Assembly: GCF_000407185.1 (NCBI RefSeq)
Contig: NZ_KE136481.1
Location: forward strand, 969,636 to 1,033,635
Direction of reading: 5' to 3'
Origin: Enterococcus malodoratus ATCC 43197
GTDB taxonomy: Bacteria > Bacillota > Bacilli > Lactobacillales > Enterococcaceae
DNA length: 64,000 nt
Position 1 is the first letter of the stretch. Every line of letters begins with the position of its first letter. Positions 45,297-55,291 of the stretch are shown in pieces. The notes under the pieces are model-generated. The model saw only the letters and a list, made by a program, of their open reading frames with translations. It was not told the origin of the DNA and ran no database searches. Position numbers and translations under genes: made by a program.

Positions 45297-45324
45297 TGTA
45301 ACGTTTGACCCTTTTTCGTGTAAC
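45297..45324 (-). promoter_or_regulatory. Candidate LytTR response-regulator binding repeat
   Basis: Minus strand GTTACA occurs at 45319-45324 and 45297-45302, exactly 22 bp apart, as expected for LytTR dimers binding one DNA face. It is about 80 bp before the CPBP start, between it and the kinase gene. Confidence 0.5.
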
Positions 45325-45337
45325 AACTCACCTTTGT

Positions 45338-46645
45338 CTAGTTGGGCTCCCAAATCGACAGCTCTAAACGAAAAGAATGTTCTTTAGCCTCATAAATCAG
45401 ATCTCCGTGATACTTTTCAGTAATTGCTTGGATGCTCTTCACCCCAAAGCCGTGTTCGATGGCTTTTTTCTTTTGTGTTTTAAAGTCCGTCACCTGTTCC
45501 GCCGTACTATTTTCGATTTCCAACAGCAGCATATGATTAAAATAAATCAATTTCAGATCCAATTCACGTTCATTGGAACATCTTTGACAGGCTTCGATTG
45601 CATTATCCACTGCATTCCCGATCAGCGCTCCCAGATCACGCATTTCAAACTGCATCTCCGTGGGAACCTTTACTTCAAAGTTCGTTTGGATATTGCTTTC
45701 TTTCGCTCGCTGATACTTATTGCTCAATAGTTGATTAATGCCGCTATTTTGAGTAAATAGACATTCCTCTACCTCAATAACTTCTTCCAATAATTGTTCG
45801 ATCTGTGATTCAGATTCCATATTATCGGTAACTAAGGATAATAGTTGATTCTTTAAATCATGACGAATCCCGCGAATTTTTGCTTGATGGTTTTCCATTT
45901 GTTGATAATACTCTTCTCGATGGGCGAATTCCTGAACTAAAAAAAGGTTCTCGTAGTTTTCCTTTTCCAGCTTCTGATGGATTTCAAGAACCACAAAATG
46001 CACCAAGTTAATAACGGCAAATAATAGAACAACCACAAAAAAACGCGCATCATCGTTTTGCGCCTTCTGTTCAATGAAGACGGGATAAATAATAAAAAAG
46101 AGACTCGTTAAAAAAGGAATGATGACTTGTAATAAATAGAAACGACTACTTCCATGACTGGATAATGGTGCCTTGCGTTTAGCTCTTAAAAGAAAGACGG
46201 CAATCAATTGTAAAAACTGACTGGCAAATATCCCGCCATAAGCATAAGACAGCTGATTGGAATCAAAATAATTGATTCCAAAAATAGTTTGAATAATTAA
46301 ATAAACCAAGAAATCAAAAAACAATAGAATGATCATTGAAAGGAAAATCAGCAAAAACTTCGTTGCTGCTCGCCCTTTAAAAAAATAATATCCAATACTA
46401 TACATTAGAAAAACGTATGTAATAATATTGACTAGCATATAGAAGGAACCGAAAGATAGATAAAGCGGGCTGATGTTTCTGATTAAATAGGCGGTTATTA
46501 CTGTAAGAACAGAAGCCACTCCTTTTAATCGATGCTTCTGCCAGTAGTTAAGGGAATGTCCAGTTAAATAGCACGAGAAAAAGACGCTGACAATAAAAAT
46601 ATCGTTGACTGATTTGATCAGTTCAAATAATCCAGCAAGCTTCAT
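45338..46645 (-). CDS. AgrC-like HPK10 sensor histidine kinase
   Basis: A 435-residue sensor with six to seven N-terminal membrane segments (about 10-225), then a coiled linker, the phospho-acceptor His in IRGIRHDLKNQLLSL (about 255) and a GHKL ATPase with NAVDNAIEACQ and HGFGVKSIQ. This is the peptide-sensing AgrC/ComD type. No agrB, agrD or precursor gene is seen nearby, so the signal is unknown. It starts 13 bp after the response regulator stop. Confidence 0.88.
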   Translation of the reverse strand: MKLAGLFELIKSVNDIFIVSVFFSCYLTGHSLNYWQKHRLKGVASVLTVITAYLIRNISPLYLSFGSFYMLVNIITYVFLMYSIGYYFFKGRAATKFLLIFLSMIILLFFDFLVYLIIQTIFGINYFDSNQLSYAYGGIFASQFLQLIAVFLLRAKRKAPLSSHGSSRFYLLQVIIPFLTSLFFIIYPVFIEQKAQNDDARFFVVVLLFAVINLVHFVVLEIHQKLEKENYENLFLVQEFAHREEYYQQMENHQAKIRGIRHDLKNQLLSLVTDNMESESQIEQLLEEVIEVEECLFTQNSGINQLLSNKYQRAKESNIQTNFEVKVPTEMQFEMRDLGALIGNAVDNAIEACQRCSNERELDLKLIYFNHMLLLEIENSTAEQVTDFKTQKKKAIEHGFGVKSIQAITEKYHGDLIYEAKEHSFRLELSIWEPN

Positions 46646-46658
46646 CCTTTTGTCCTCT

Positions 46659-47363
46659 TCAAGACGTAATTACGATAGGCCCGTTGAAAAGACTGATTAA
46701 ACTTTTTGTGATCGCAATCTCTCGGCCTGACCGCATCACAATTGTTTCCCCGCTTTTCATTTGGACATAATCCATATTGATCACATACGAATGATGAACT
46801 TGCGTAAACAATTGCGGGGAGACTTTATCAATCACTTCCTTCATGGTGCCGTAATACTCATACTCTTTGCCATTTTTTAAATGAAGGACCATTTTACGTT
46901 TCATACTTTCGAAATATTCCACCTGGCCTAAATAGACAGTGTAAACTTTTTTCTTGATCGTAAATTGAAGAATCATTTTGCGCAAAGAGAATTGTTCCAG
47001 CGCCTTCATTAGAACTTGTTTGACCTTTACTTCATCCACCGGCTTGATCAAATAATGAAAGGCGTTGACCTCAAACGCTTCCGGCATCCATTCCACATGG
47101 CTCGTAATAAAAATGATAATCGCCTGCTGGTCTCTTTCCCGAATAAAGCGCGCGACCTCAAAACCATCTAGCGACTTCATTTCAACATCCAGCAGATATA
47201 GTTGAAAAGCAGATTCCTCCTTAGTTAAGTGATCCACCAATGATTCTCCAGATAGAAAAGCTTCATAACTAAATTGATTCGGATCGTCTTCAAAAAAAGA
47301 AAGCAGCAGTGTCTCAATCTGACCAATCATTTTAGGATTATCATCACAGATAGCTATGTTCAT
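46659..47363 (-). CDS. LytTR family response regulator (AgrA-like)
   Basis: A 234-residue regulator. The receiver domain (about 1-120) shows the acidic pocket ICDDNP, the phospho-Asp in LYLLDVEMKSLDGFE, and the Lys in YLIKPVDE. The LytTR DNA-binding domain spans about 135-230 (YFESMKRKMVLHLKNGKEYEYYGTMKEV, FTQVHHSYVINMDYV). ATG 47363 follows GGAGGAAACA. It forms an operon with the kinase and probably controls the CPBP gene and itself. Confidence 0.92.
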   Translation of the reverse strand: MNIAICDDNPKMIGQIETLLLSFFEDDPNQFSYEAFLSGESLVDHLTKEESAFQLYLLDVEMKSLDGFEVARFIRERDQQAIIIFITSHVEWMPEAFEVNAFHYLIKPVDEVKVKQVLMKALEQFSLRKMILQFTIKKKVYTVYLGQVEYFESMKRKMVLHLKNGKEYEYYGTMKEVIDKVSPQLFTQVHHSYVINMDYVQMKSGETIVMRSGREIAITKSLISLFNGPIVITS

Positions 47364-47479
47364 TGTTTCCTCCATTTCATCCTTAAACGTAAATTTCTTC
47401 TTTAAGTATCTCTTATCTATTTCTAATAAACAAGAAGCTCAATAAGAAATATTTATCCGTTTTTCCAAAAATGGACAAA

Positions 47480-47510
47480 AGAAAAACGACCCTTTTTCAA
47501 GAGTCGCTTT
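47480..47510 (-). terminator. Terminator after cstA
   Basis: Hairpin CGACTCTT/AAGGGTCG with T-tract on the minus strand, just after the cstA stop. It separates cstA from the regulator-kinase operon downstream. Confidence 0.8.
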
Positions 47511-47515
47511 CTCGC

Positions 47516-49261
47516 TTATTCAGCCGCGATTTTCTCAGAGCTTTTTGTTTCTACATTAAACAGAGAGTGCAAACACTTCGTTGCTACCATCAAACCTAAG
47601 CCTAATAATAAGAAGGCAAAAACTAGCTGCAAGCCATCGGACAAGAAGACGAATTGCCCTGCAGCTGGAACTGCTGGAATCGTTACTAAGTATTGCGTTG
47701 CGTTGATCAATTTTGTAACTAATCCGTAAATCGACATTCCTAGCGCGGTAAAGGTGACCGCCAACATGATTCCCATGGGAATATAGAACATGACACCTGA
47801 TTTTTTAGAAGTTTTCATATACACTGCCACGGCAATCATTACCATTGCAGCTAACAATTGGTTCGCTGAGCCGAACAATGGCCAAACGCTATTGTATCCG
47901 CCAAGCGCTAAAACAAAGCCTACGCCCAATGTCACCACAGTTGCTACATATTTATTGGTCAATAATTTTGCTAAGCCTTTTTGTTCTGCACCTTCTTCAT
48001 AGAAGAATTCCTGCAGTGACATCCGGCCGATCCGAGCTACCGAGTCTAAAGAAGTCAATGCCAATGCCGATACACACATCGTCATAAATGCTTGAGCGAT
48101 ATTCAACGGCAAGCCAAATTTTGTTAAGAATCCTGCCACCGAGCCAGAAAAAATTTGGAAAGGCGTTCCTGCCGGCAATTGTCCATTCTGAGCCACCGCT
48201 CCCGCAACAACCAATGCTACGACAGCTAAAACACATTCACACATCATTGCTCCGTAACTAATCGGGCGCATATGCTTTTCATTCGAGACTTGTTTCGATG
48301 ACGTACCAGAAGAAACTAAGCTATGGAAGCCTGACACTGCACCACAGGCAACCGTAATGAACAAGATCGGGAATAAATATTTCACATTTCCGGTCGCATC
48401 TTGTACAGCAAAGCCATTGAATGCGTTCAACTCTACCATTGGCGCTTCTACTAACAATCCTAGGACAGCTGCAATAATCATCCCTAACAACATATAAGTG
48501 CTAAGAAAATCACGCGGTGCCATCAGCAACCAAATCGGCATGACCGAAGCCAAGAATAAGTAAGCAAATACGATCAATAACCATGTCTGCTTATCCGCAA
48601 AAATTGGGAACATGATTCCCACAGCAAGTGTCACTAGCAAAACGGCGATTCCAAAAGCATGCATCGCAATTCCCTTTAAATGAACTTTTTTCATGAAAAA
48701 GCCTACTAACACCGCGGAAACGATAAACAACATTGAGATCGAAGCTGCAGAAGCATTCGCCGTATTAACTGCTGCCGGAACATCCGGAGTCATACCATTA
48801 AACGTAGTTGCTACGATGTCGCCAAATGCAGCAATCACTAATAGAGCAAATAACCAGCAGAATAATAGAAACAACTTCTTGCCGATTTTCCCGATATATT
48901 TTTCAATAATCAGACCAATTGATTTTCCTTCATTTTTAACCGATGCATATAACGCACCAAAGTCATGAACTGCTCCGAAAAAGATTCCGCCAAAGAGAAT
49001 CCATAAGAATGCTGGCAACCAGCCAAACATCGCTGCAATAATCGGACCGGTTACTGGACCAGCACCCGTGATCGATGAAAATTGATGGCTAAAAACTACA
49101 AAAGCTGGTTCTGGAACATAGTCGTCCCCATCCTCTAAAGCAACCGCCGGAGTCACGGCCTTAGGATTAATCCCCCATTTCTTTTCCAACCAACGAGAAT
49201 AAATAAAATAGGCTGCAACAAAACAAATAATAGCAAAAACTAAAAGAACAACACCATTCAT
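47516..49261 (-). CDS. cstA: CstA family peptide/pyruvate transporter
   Basis: A 581-residue carbon-starvation protein family member with about 15-16 membrane segments. The N-terminus WGINPKAVTPAVALEDGDDYVPEP and FSHQFSSITGAGPVTGPIIAAMFGW is diagnostic. Related proteins import pyruvate (BtsT) or peptides (CstA) in E. coli; the substrate here is not settled. ATG 49261 follows GGGTGAAG. The nearby LytTR pair resembles BtsSR context at first sight, but its kinase is AgrC-like. Confidence 0.9.
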   Translation of the reverse strand: MNGVVLLVFAIICFVAAYFIYSRWLEKKWGINPKAVTPAVALEDGDDYVPEPAFVVFSHQFSSITGAGPVTGPIIAAMFGWLPAFLWILFGGIFFGAVHDFGALYASVKNEGKSIGLIIEKYIGKIGKKLFLLFCWLFALLVIAAFGDIVATTFNGMTPDVPAAVNTANASAASISMLFIVSAVLVGFFMKKVHLKGIAMHAFGIAVLLVTLAVGIMFPIFADKQTWLLIVFAYLFLASVMPIWLLMAPRDFLSTYMLLGMIIAAVLGLLVEAPMVELNAFNGFAVQDATGNVKYLFPILFITVACGAVSGFHSLVSSGTSSKQVSNEKHMRPISYGAMMCECVLAVVALVVAGAVAQNGQLPAGTPFQIFSGSVAGFLTKFGLPLNIAQAFMTMCVSALALTSLDSVARIGRMSLQEFFYEEGAEQKGLAKLLTNKYVATVVTLGVGFVLALGGYNSVWPLFGSANQLLAAMVMIAVAVYMKTSKKSGVMFYIPMGIMLAVTFTALGMSIYGLVTKLINATQYLVTIPAVPAAGQFVFLSDGLQLVFAFLLLGLGLMVATKCLHSLFNVETKSSEKIAAE

Positions 49262-49408
49262 AACTTCACCCAACTCTCTTTTATAATGAATATTTAATTA
49301 GTATATTCCCACAATTCCATGAGCATGTAAAGATAATCATTCTAATTTTCAAGAATTTTCTGTAAATATCTTTCGGAAAAGAAAACCATTCTCATAAATG
49401 AAATAGCA

Positions 49409-49440
49409 CAAAAAAAGACTGCTCTAAAAAGAGCAGCCTT
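49409..49440 (-). terminator. Terminator after mnmA
   Basis: Perfect hairpin GGCTGCTCT/AGAGCAGTC with seven T on the minus strand, 12 bp after the mnmA stop. Confidence 0.9.
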
Positions 49441-49452
49441 ACATTTTATCGA

Positions 49453-50586
<1,134 letters not shown>

Positions 50587-50715
50587 TCAATATAGATTCC
50601 GAAAACTCTACGATTTGAAGGTCGCAACTTTTCAGTATGACGAATTATACAACATAAATCTTAAATTTTCGATAGATAATCTCTCAAAAAAAATTTATTT
50701 GTCTTTTTGTATAGT

Positions 50716-50738
50716 TTGTATTAATATAAATAATACAA
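50716..50738 (+). promoter_or_regulatory. Operator of the YtrA-type GntR gene
   Basis: Perfect inverted repeat TTGTATTA/TAATACAA (50716-50723, 50731-50738) overlapping the expected promoter and ending just before AAAGGAGG. It fits autoregulation by the gene it precedes. Confidence 0.65.
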
Positions 50739-50752
50739 AGGAGGACGAGTAA

Positions 50753-51127
50753 ATGATTTTAGAAATTGATCCCCATTCTGAAGAACCGATCTATTTGCAA
50801 TTGCGAAAACAAATCATTATCGGCATCGCTCGTGGTGATTTAAAACCAAATGAACAACTGCCGACCGTCCGGCAATTTGCGGATGAACTTGGCGTAAATA
50901 CGATGACTGTTTCAAAAGGCTACCAGCAACTACGGGAAGAAGGTTATTTGATCACCGATCGCCGCAAAGGAACGTTAGTCGCACCATTACCCGTGACCTC
51001 AAAGAAGACAAATGAAGAAAATTTAACTTTGCTGTTGGCAGAGCTGTACTTGGCCGATCCTGATGAAGAGACGGTTCAAGAAAAGGTTCAAAAGATTTTG
51101 ACGAGTTTCAGAAAGGATGATGTCTGA
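50753..51127 (+). CDS. YtrA subfamily GntR regulator
   Basis: A 124-residue short GntR protein: winged helix (EEPIYLQLRKQIIIGIARGDLKPNEQLPTVRQFADELGVNTMTVSKGYQQLREEGYL) with only a small dimerisation tail, as in YtrA. ATG 50753 follows AAAGGAGGACGAGTAA. Its stop overlaps the start of the membrane protein gene, so they form an operon, probably repressed by the GntR itself in response to cell-envelope stress. Confidence 0.92.
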   Translation: MILEIDPHSEEPIYLQLRKQIIIGIARGDLKPNEQLPTVRQFADELGVNTMTVSKGYQQLREEGYLITDRRKGTLVAPLPVTSKKTNEENLTLLLAELYLADPDEETVQEKVQKILTSFRKDDV

Positions 51128-52506
51128 TGTTATCCCCGCTTATTTTAGGTATATTGATTTTTTGTAACTTTATCATGGCTTTTACCAATTCTTTGGCCGC
51201 AAAACCGCATAATTATGTCATCGTGGAAAATACCTTTCCCGCGGATAAAATCGATGATCCTCGTGTCTTAGCATTTAGAAAAAGTTATCAAAAGCGTCAA
51301 TTCCAATTAGCTTTTGTCCTAACTGCCTTGGATTTGAGCTTGTTGATTCCTATGAAGGATTCGATCTTTATGATGCTGTTCTTTGTGCTTCTATATATTA
51401 CGATCGGCGCAGGCTATTTATTGCAAATTCGCTATATTCGTAAAGGGCATCAATTAATCGTCGATAATGATTGGCAGTTAACCGAACAACCCATTCAAGT
51501 CGATACACAGCTTCTGATTGAGAAAAATCGAAAATTGGTTTCTCCCTTGTGGTTTGCTCTTTCGCTAGTAATGTTGATTTTACTAACGGTCGTGCTTCAT
51601 CAGCAAGGAATGGAAAGTTTGACATGGATTCTATTAGCTGCCTGCGGATTTACTCTGGCACTTTTTGTTTTAGGCTGGTGGGCAATCGGGCGACTGCCTG
51701 TACGGGCTTTGACCGATGATTCAAAGATCAATCGCCAGTATAATGATCTGACAAAATTCTATTGGTCCGCTTTTATGGTTGCCACGAGTTTCTTTGTAAA
51801 TCTGATCGTTTACCTGCCCTTATTGACAATGAACGCTAGCAGCCGCTTTTTCGAAGTCTTAATGATCATAGAATTTTTGTTGATTTTTCTTTTCTGCGGC
51901 TTTACTTTTTGGTGGCTGTTCCGTTTGCGCAACAAGCAGGATCAATTGTTGACACAAACACCCAGCTTTCGTTATGCGGGCGATGATTATTATTGGCGTT
52001 ATGGCGTTTATTACAATCCAGAAGATCACCGTTTGATGCGTCCGGATCGTATCGGCTTGAACATCACGATCAATTTAGCACGAGTCGGCGGCAAAATTTT
52101 TATCGGACTGATTCCTGCAATATTGATCGGTGCTATGATAATCGTAGTCGTTCCTTTATACATTTTAGATTATCATCCAGACCCGTTGACCTATCAAGTG
52201 AAGCAGGAAAGTGTTATTTTAGATGGGCCGCTTACCAAAGAACGAAAAATTCCTTATGCCGACATAGAAAAGCTGAGCCTCATCGATCGGCTGCCTGCCA
52301 CTGGAATGAAAGTTAATGGCTTAGCAACAGAAAACTATGCAATCGGCAGTTTTAAGGTTGGCGGTAAATCGGCTTCTCTCTTCGTTGATCATCAGTCTAA
52401 ACCGATTTTGAGGATCACGACTAAGGAACGAGATTATTATTACACCAACACAAATCCTGCGGTTACCAAACAGCTCTATCAAAAAGTTCGTGCCCATCAA
52501 CAATAA
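51127..52506 (+). CDS. DUF1648/PH-like membrane protein in a GntR operon
   Basis: A 459-residue membrane protein with about eight hydrophobic segments (residues 5-25, 58-98, 138-195, 220-265, 320-350) and a C-terminal PH-like soluble domain (about 355-459; LTYQVKQESVILDGPLTKERKIPYADIEKL). It is cotranslated with the YtrA-type regulator. Such pairs in Firmicutes often respond to cell-wall-active agents; function unknown. Confidence 0.75.
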   Translation: MLSPLILGILIFCNFIMAFTNSLAAKPHNYVIVENTFPADKIDDPRVLAFRKSYQKRQFQLAFVLTALDLSLLIPMKDSIFMMLFFVLLYITIGAGYLLQIRYIRKGHQLIVDNDWQLTEQPIQVDTQLLIEKNRKLVSPLWFALSLVMLILLTVVLHQQGMESLTWILLAACGFTLALFVLGWWAIGRLPVRALTDDSKINRQYNDLTKFYWSAFMVATSFFVNLIVYLPLLTMNASSRFFEVLMIIEFLLIFLFCGFTFWWLFRLRNKQDQLLTQTPSFRYAGDDYYWRYGVYYNPEDHRLMRPDRIGLNITINLARVGGKIFIGLIPAILIGAMIIVVVPLYILDYHPDPLTYQVKQESVILDGPLTKERKIPYADIEKLSLIDRLPATGMKVNGLATENYAIGSFKVGGKSASLFVDHQSKPILRITTKERDYYYTNTNPAVTKQLYQKVRAHQQ

Positions 52507-52558
52507 AAAATGGCAAAACAAATCCCTCTTCAATCAAAGTTGAAGAGGGATTTCCTTT
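52505..52558. terminator. Strong bidirectional terminator
   Basis: Perfect 14 bp hairpin AAATCCCTCTTCAA/TTGAAGAGGGATTT (52520-52533, 52540-52553) between convergent genes. Confidence 0.93.
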
Positions 52559-53100
52559 TAATCAACGGTTCCAATCCGATTTGGCGGCCAAAAAACAAAT
52601 TTTACATTCGTTAAAATATCCTTTTGGTCAATCATTCCAATGATGCGGCCATCTTTAGAAATACGGCGATTATCACCCAGCACAAACAATTTCCCTGCCG
52701 GAACCTTTTCGTTTCCGAACAAATTTTGCAGGTCAAAATCAAAGGTCAACGGTTGACCATCCGTCAATTTGCCTTTATATTCTTCCAAATAGGATTCATC
52801 GTATTTCTTTCCATTGATATACAGTTGATCGTCTTTATACGCTACAGTGTCGCCTGGCAACCCAATCACACGTTTAACATAATCAGCCCCTGGATCATCT
52901 GGTGCCGGAAAAGTCACTACATCAAAACGGTCGACCTCTGTGTGTTTCAACCCAAACATCCGCTCACCATCATTTAATGTCGGCTTCATCGAATCTCCAA
53001 TCGCTTCAACCGGTGTAAATACATAATGGCGCAGCGCGATCACCGCCCCGATCATTACAACGTAAAAAAGAATCGTTTTTACAACTTCCCTAACCTTCAC
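52558..53100 (-). CDS. lepB: Signal peptidase I
   Basis: A 180-residue type I signal peptidase with one N-terminal membrane anchor (residues 8-28). The catalytic Ser is in AIGDSMKPTL (about 36) and the Lys in DYVKRVIGLPGD (about 76). Box E reads LGDNRRISKDGRIIG, with a Gly where many have Ser. It removes signal peptides outside the membrane. Length is normal for Gram-positive SipS-type enzymes. Confidence 0.95.
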   Translation of the reverse strand: MKVREVVKTILFYVVMIGAVIALRHYVFTPVEAIGDSMKPTLNDGERMFGLKHTEVDRFDVVTFPAPDDPGADYVKRVIGLPGDTVAYKDDQLYINGKKYDESYLEEYKGKLTDGQPLTFDFDLQNLFGNEKVPAGKLFVLGDNRRISKDGRIIGMIDQKDILTNVKFVFWPPNRIGTVD

Positions 53101-53233
53101 TTTCTTGCCCCCTTTTTTAAATTTAACACGTTATTCTTACTATAAATTTACCATAGCGGCCCTTCCATGAATACAGCTGGTTAACATTTTGGATTTAATT
53201 TATCTACTATTCAAAAATACAAACAGACAAACG

Positions 53234-53266
53234 AAAAAAGAGACACCGATTCCTCGATGTCTCTTT
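53234..53266 (-). terminator. Terminator after the metallophosphoesterase gene
   Basis: Hairpin AAAGAGACA/TGTCTCTTT with T-tract on the minus strand at the gene end. Confidence 0.85.
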
Positions 53267-53872
53267 CTATTTCAATTTCTTTATTTCGGCCTCTTTATAA
53301 TCGGCGATCTCATCGATTAAATTCTCAGAAATTGGTGTACCAAATGGCAATGCCGTTTTAAGAAATCCCCGTTCTGGAGCGTCTACTCCGACATTGATAT
53401 CCTCAGCGATCGGCATACTATAGTTATGAATATGTCCGTGAAGATTGCGAATGTTCAGCGTCTTGCCTAAGAGCATTGGATAATGCGTCAGGTAATATTG
53501 ATGATGATTAAACTTGACGATAGCACCTACGTCGTGAAAATCAAATTTATTTTCTCCGTTTGGAAGCTTTGGGTCATGGGCCGATAAATATTTGAAGAAC
53601 GTACGCGAGTCATGATTACCTTTGATAAATATAATCTTCCCTTTTAATTGCAGCAGCTGTTCTAAAATATCAGCGAAGCCCTTTTCGTATTGCGGATGCA
53701 TCGCCACATCGCCTAAATGATAGACCGTATCTTTTTCATTCACCACGGCATTCCACGCTTCAATCATTTGTTGATTCATCTCTTCGACAGAGTCAAACAA
53801 ACGCGGCGCGAAGTCGTTAGCGCCTAAAAGATTCTCGTGAAAATAATGTGTATCTGATATAAAGTATTTCAT
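53267..53872 (-). CDS. Calcineurin-like metallophosphoesterase
   Basis: A 201-residue phosphoesterase with all metal motifs: FISDTHYFHENLL (D-x-H), YHLGDVAMH (GD), FIKGNHDSR (GNHD), and LTHYPMLL and LHGHIHNY (GHxH). ATG 53872 follows AGGTGATAAGG. The short family is common in phages and bacteria; the substrate (nucleotide or phosphoprotein) is unknown. Confidence 0.85.
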   Translation of the reverse strand: MKYFISDTHYFHENLLGANDFAPRLFDSVEEMNQQMIEAWNAVVNEKDTVYHLGDVAMHPQYEKGFADILEQLLQLKGKIIFIKGNHDSRTFFKYLSAHDPKLPNGENKFDFHDVGAIVKFNHHQYYLTHYPMLLGKTLNIRNLHGHIHNYSMPIAEDINVGVDAPERGFLKTALPFGTPISENLIDEIADYKEAEIKKLK

Positions 53873-53977
53873 CCTTATCACCTACAAATGAATTCTGTTT
53901 GTTTCCTTTATTTTACCATCTCTTTCAAAAAAAAGCGCTCATGCTACAAGCGTCACTGACAAAATAAGACTACCAAT

Positions 53978-54622
53978 TTATACTTGGTAGCCTTGTCTTT
54001 GCAAAAGTGCTTGATATTTTAGTTTAATAATCGTGATGACCGCCTCTAACTGAGTCAGATCCTCCACTTTGGTTGCGTCAAATTCCTTCGTGCGTTTAAA
54101 TGATTTTCCAGTATCGATCAAATGAAAGACCTGATTCCATTTTTCAAATTCAGAAAGATTATTCAGATTGGCAATAGGGAAAGCCGCACCGTCACAAATC
54201 TCCCACAAACGGAAAATCAAAAATGATGTATCAATCACTTCCAGCTTCATGTTTTTCTTGCTGCATTGAACCAAAACTTTTTCGGGATTGTATTCTAGAT
54301 ACCAATCTAACAGAATAAAAAAAGCTTCCCAACGGTACGTATCACGAAACATTTTTTGCGTGTCGGGCATGTCTCGAAAAATCAACGGGATCAAATAGTG
54401 CTTCTTATATTTCCAGCAAGGGATCGAATCGATAAAATAATCGACATAACGTGTCAGATAGCTATTCCCTTGATAATCACTAATATAATAATCTTCTACA
54501 CCATATTTTTGAAACTCTTTTGTCAAACTGGCACAGTCTTCGATTGAAACGGTCAATCCTGACAAGAGACGAAAATCAGAAATAATTTTATGATGCTCGA
54601 TCGTGTGTATCTTGTGAACCAA
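53978..54622 (-). CDS. Hypothetical protein of 214 residues
   Basis: I do not recognise a family. It is a soluble protein rich in aromatic and acidic residues (YYISDYQGNSYLTRYVDYFIDSIPCWKYKKHYLIPLIFRDMPDT) with no signal peptide or membrane segment. The codon use and clear frame suggest a real gene. It is alone, with 105 bp to the phosphoesterase and a 258 bp gap upstream. That gap has an AAAAGGAGG at 54735 but no frame behind it. Confidence 0.55.
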   Translation of the reverse strand: MVHKIHTIEHHKIISDFRLLSGLTVSIEDCASLTKEFQKYGVEDYYISDYQGNSYLTRYVDYFIDSIPCWKYKKHYLIPLIFRDMPDTQKMFRDTYRWEAFFILLDWYLEYNPEKVLVQCSKKNMKLEVIDTSFLIFRLWEICDGAAFPIANLNNLSEFEKWNQVFHLIDTGKSFKRTKEFDATKVEDLTQLEAVITIIKLKYQALLQRQGYQV

Positions 54623-54838
54623 CTTCTCACCTTCGTTTCCAACTATTTTCTTAGTAATAGTGTACCATAATCTGCGCAGATTGAAGCTTCTAAGCGTTAA
54701 AAAGATTTAGAAAAAAAGATGAATATAGCAAAACAAAAGGAGGATTATAATTATACACGGATTGAATTAATGATCATTTGAAAATATTATCATTATTTCT
54801 AAGCTTTAAATAACTAACGGCTTCATTTTTATCCAAGC

Positions 54839-54860
54839 AAAAAGCGGATCCTATCCGCTT
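54839..54860 (-). terminator. Terminator after the DUF1831 gene
   Basis: Hairpin AAGCGGAT/ATCCGCTT with a short T-run on the minus strand, 20 bp after the stop. Confidence 0.7.
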
Positions 54861-54880
54861 AGATAGAATCCACTCTACAA

Positions 54881-55228
54881 TTAAATTTCTTCTTTTACAA
54901 ACAATCCGCGATCAATCATTCCATCCATCATGAAATAAAATTTTTCTTGAACCATTTCTTGTTTGCTGTCTTTAAAAATATCTACCGCCTTCAACCCATT
55001 GGCTGTCGTTACCGACATTTTCAATGTGCTGATATCCTTTGCTACCGTGACTTTAAGTTTAAAGCCCTCTTTGCTTTGGGGCGTTGCTTGTAATGGGCGA
55101 ACCAATTGAAAATTGCCCGAACTAGTTTCAGTAAAACCATTATCACGCAACGTATACTTTTTAGCGGTTGGTGCTAACGCGTATTGATATTTTGATCCTT
55201 TAATCGTCGCTGTCTTTGTAAATGCCAT
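54881..55228 (-). CDS. DUF1831 family protein
   Basis: A 115-residue protein typical of DUF1831 (MAFTKTATIKGSKYQYALAPTAKKYTLRDNGF). In Lactobacillales it is regularly encoded just downstream of a NifS-type cysteine desulfurase, as here (63 bp). It may assist sulfur transfer; no catalytic motif is seen. Confidence 0.8.
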   Translation of the reverse strand: MAFTKTATIKGSKYQYALAPTAKKYTLRDNGFTETSSGNFQLVRPLQATPQSKEGFKLKVTVAKDISTLKMSVTTANGLKAVDIFKDSKQEMVQEKFYFMMDGMIDRGLFVKEEI

Positions 55229-55291
55229 TTACTCACCTCATCATTTTTTCTTTCACTCTTAATTATAAAGATAAGTATCAGCCATTTCAAT

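Noticed and set aside
45338-49261. BtsSR-like pyruvate sensing system for cstA
   Set aside because: The kinase is AgrC/HPK10-like rather than LytS-like, and a terminator separates cstA from the regulator genes; adjacency alone is weak.
54723-54780. AAAAGGAGG on the plus strand as the start of a small gene
   Set aside because: The following frame ends after about six codons with no normal start; probably chance or a decayed gene.
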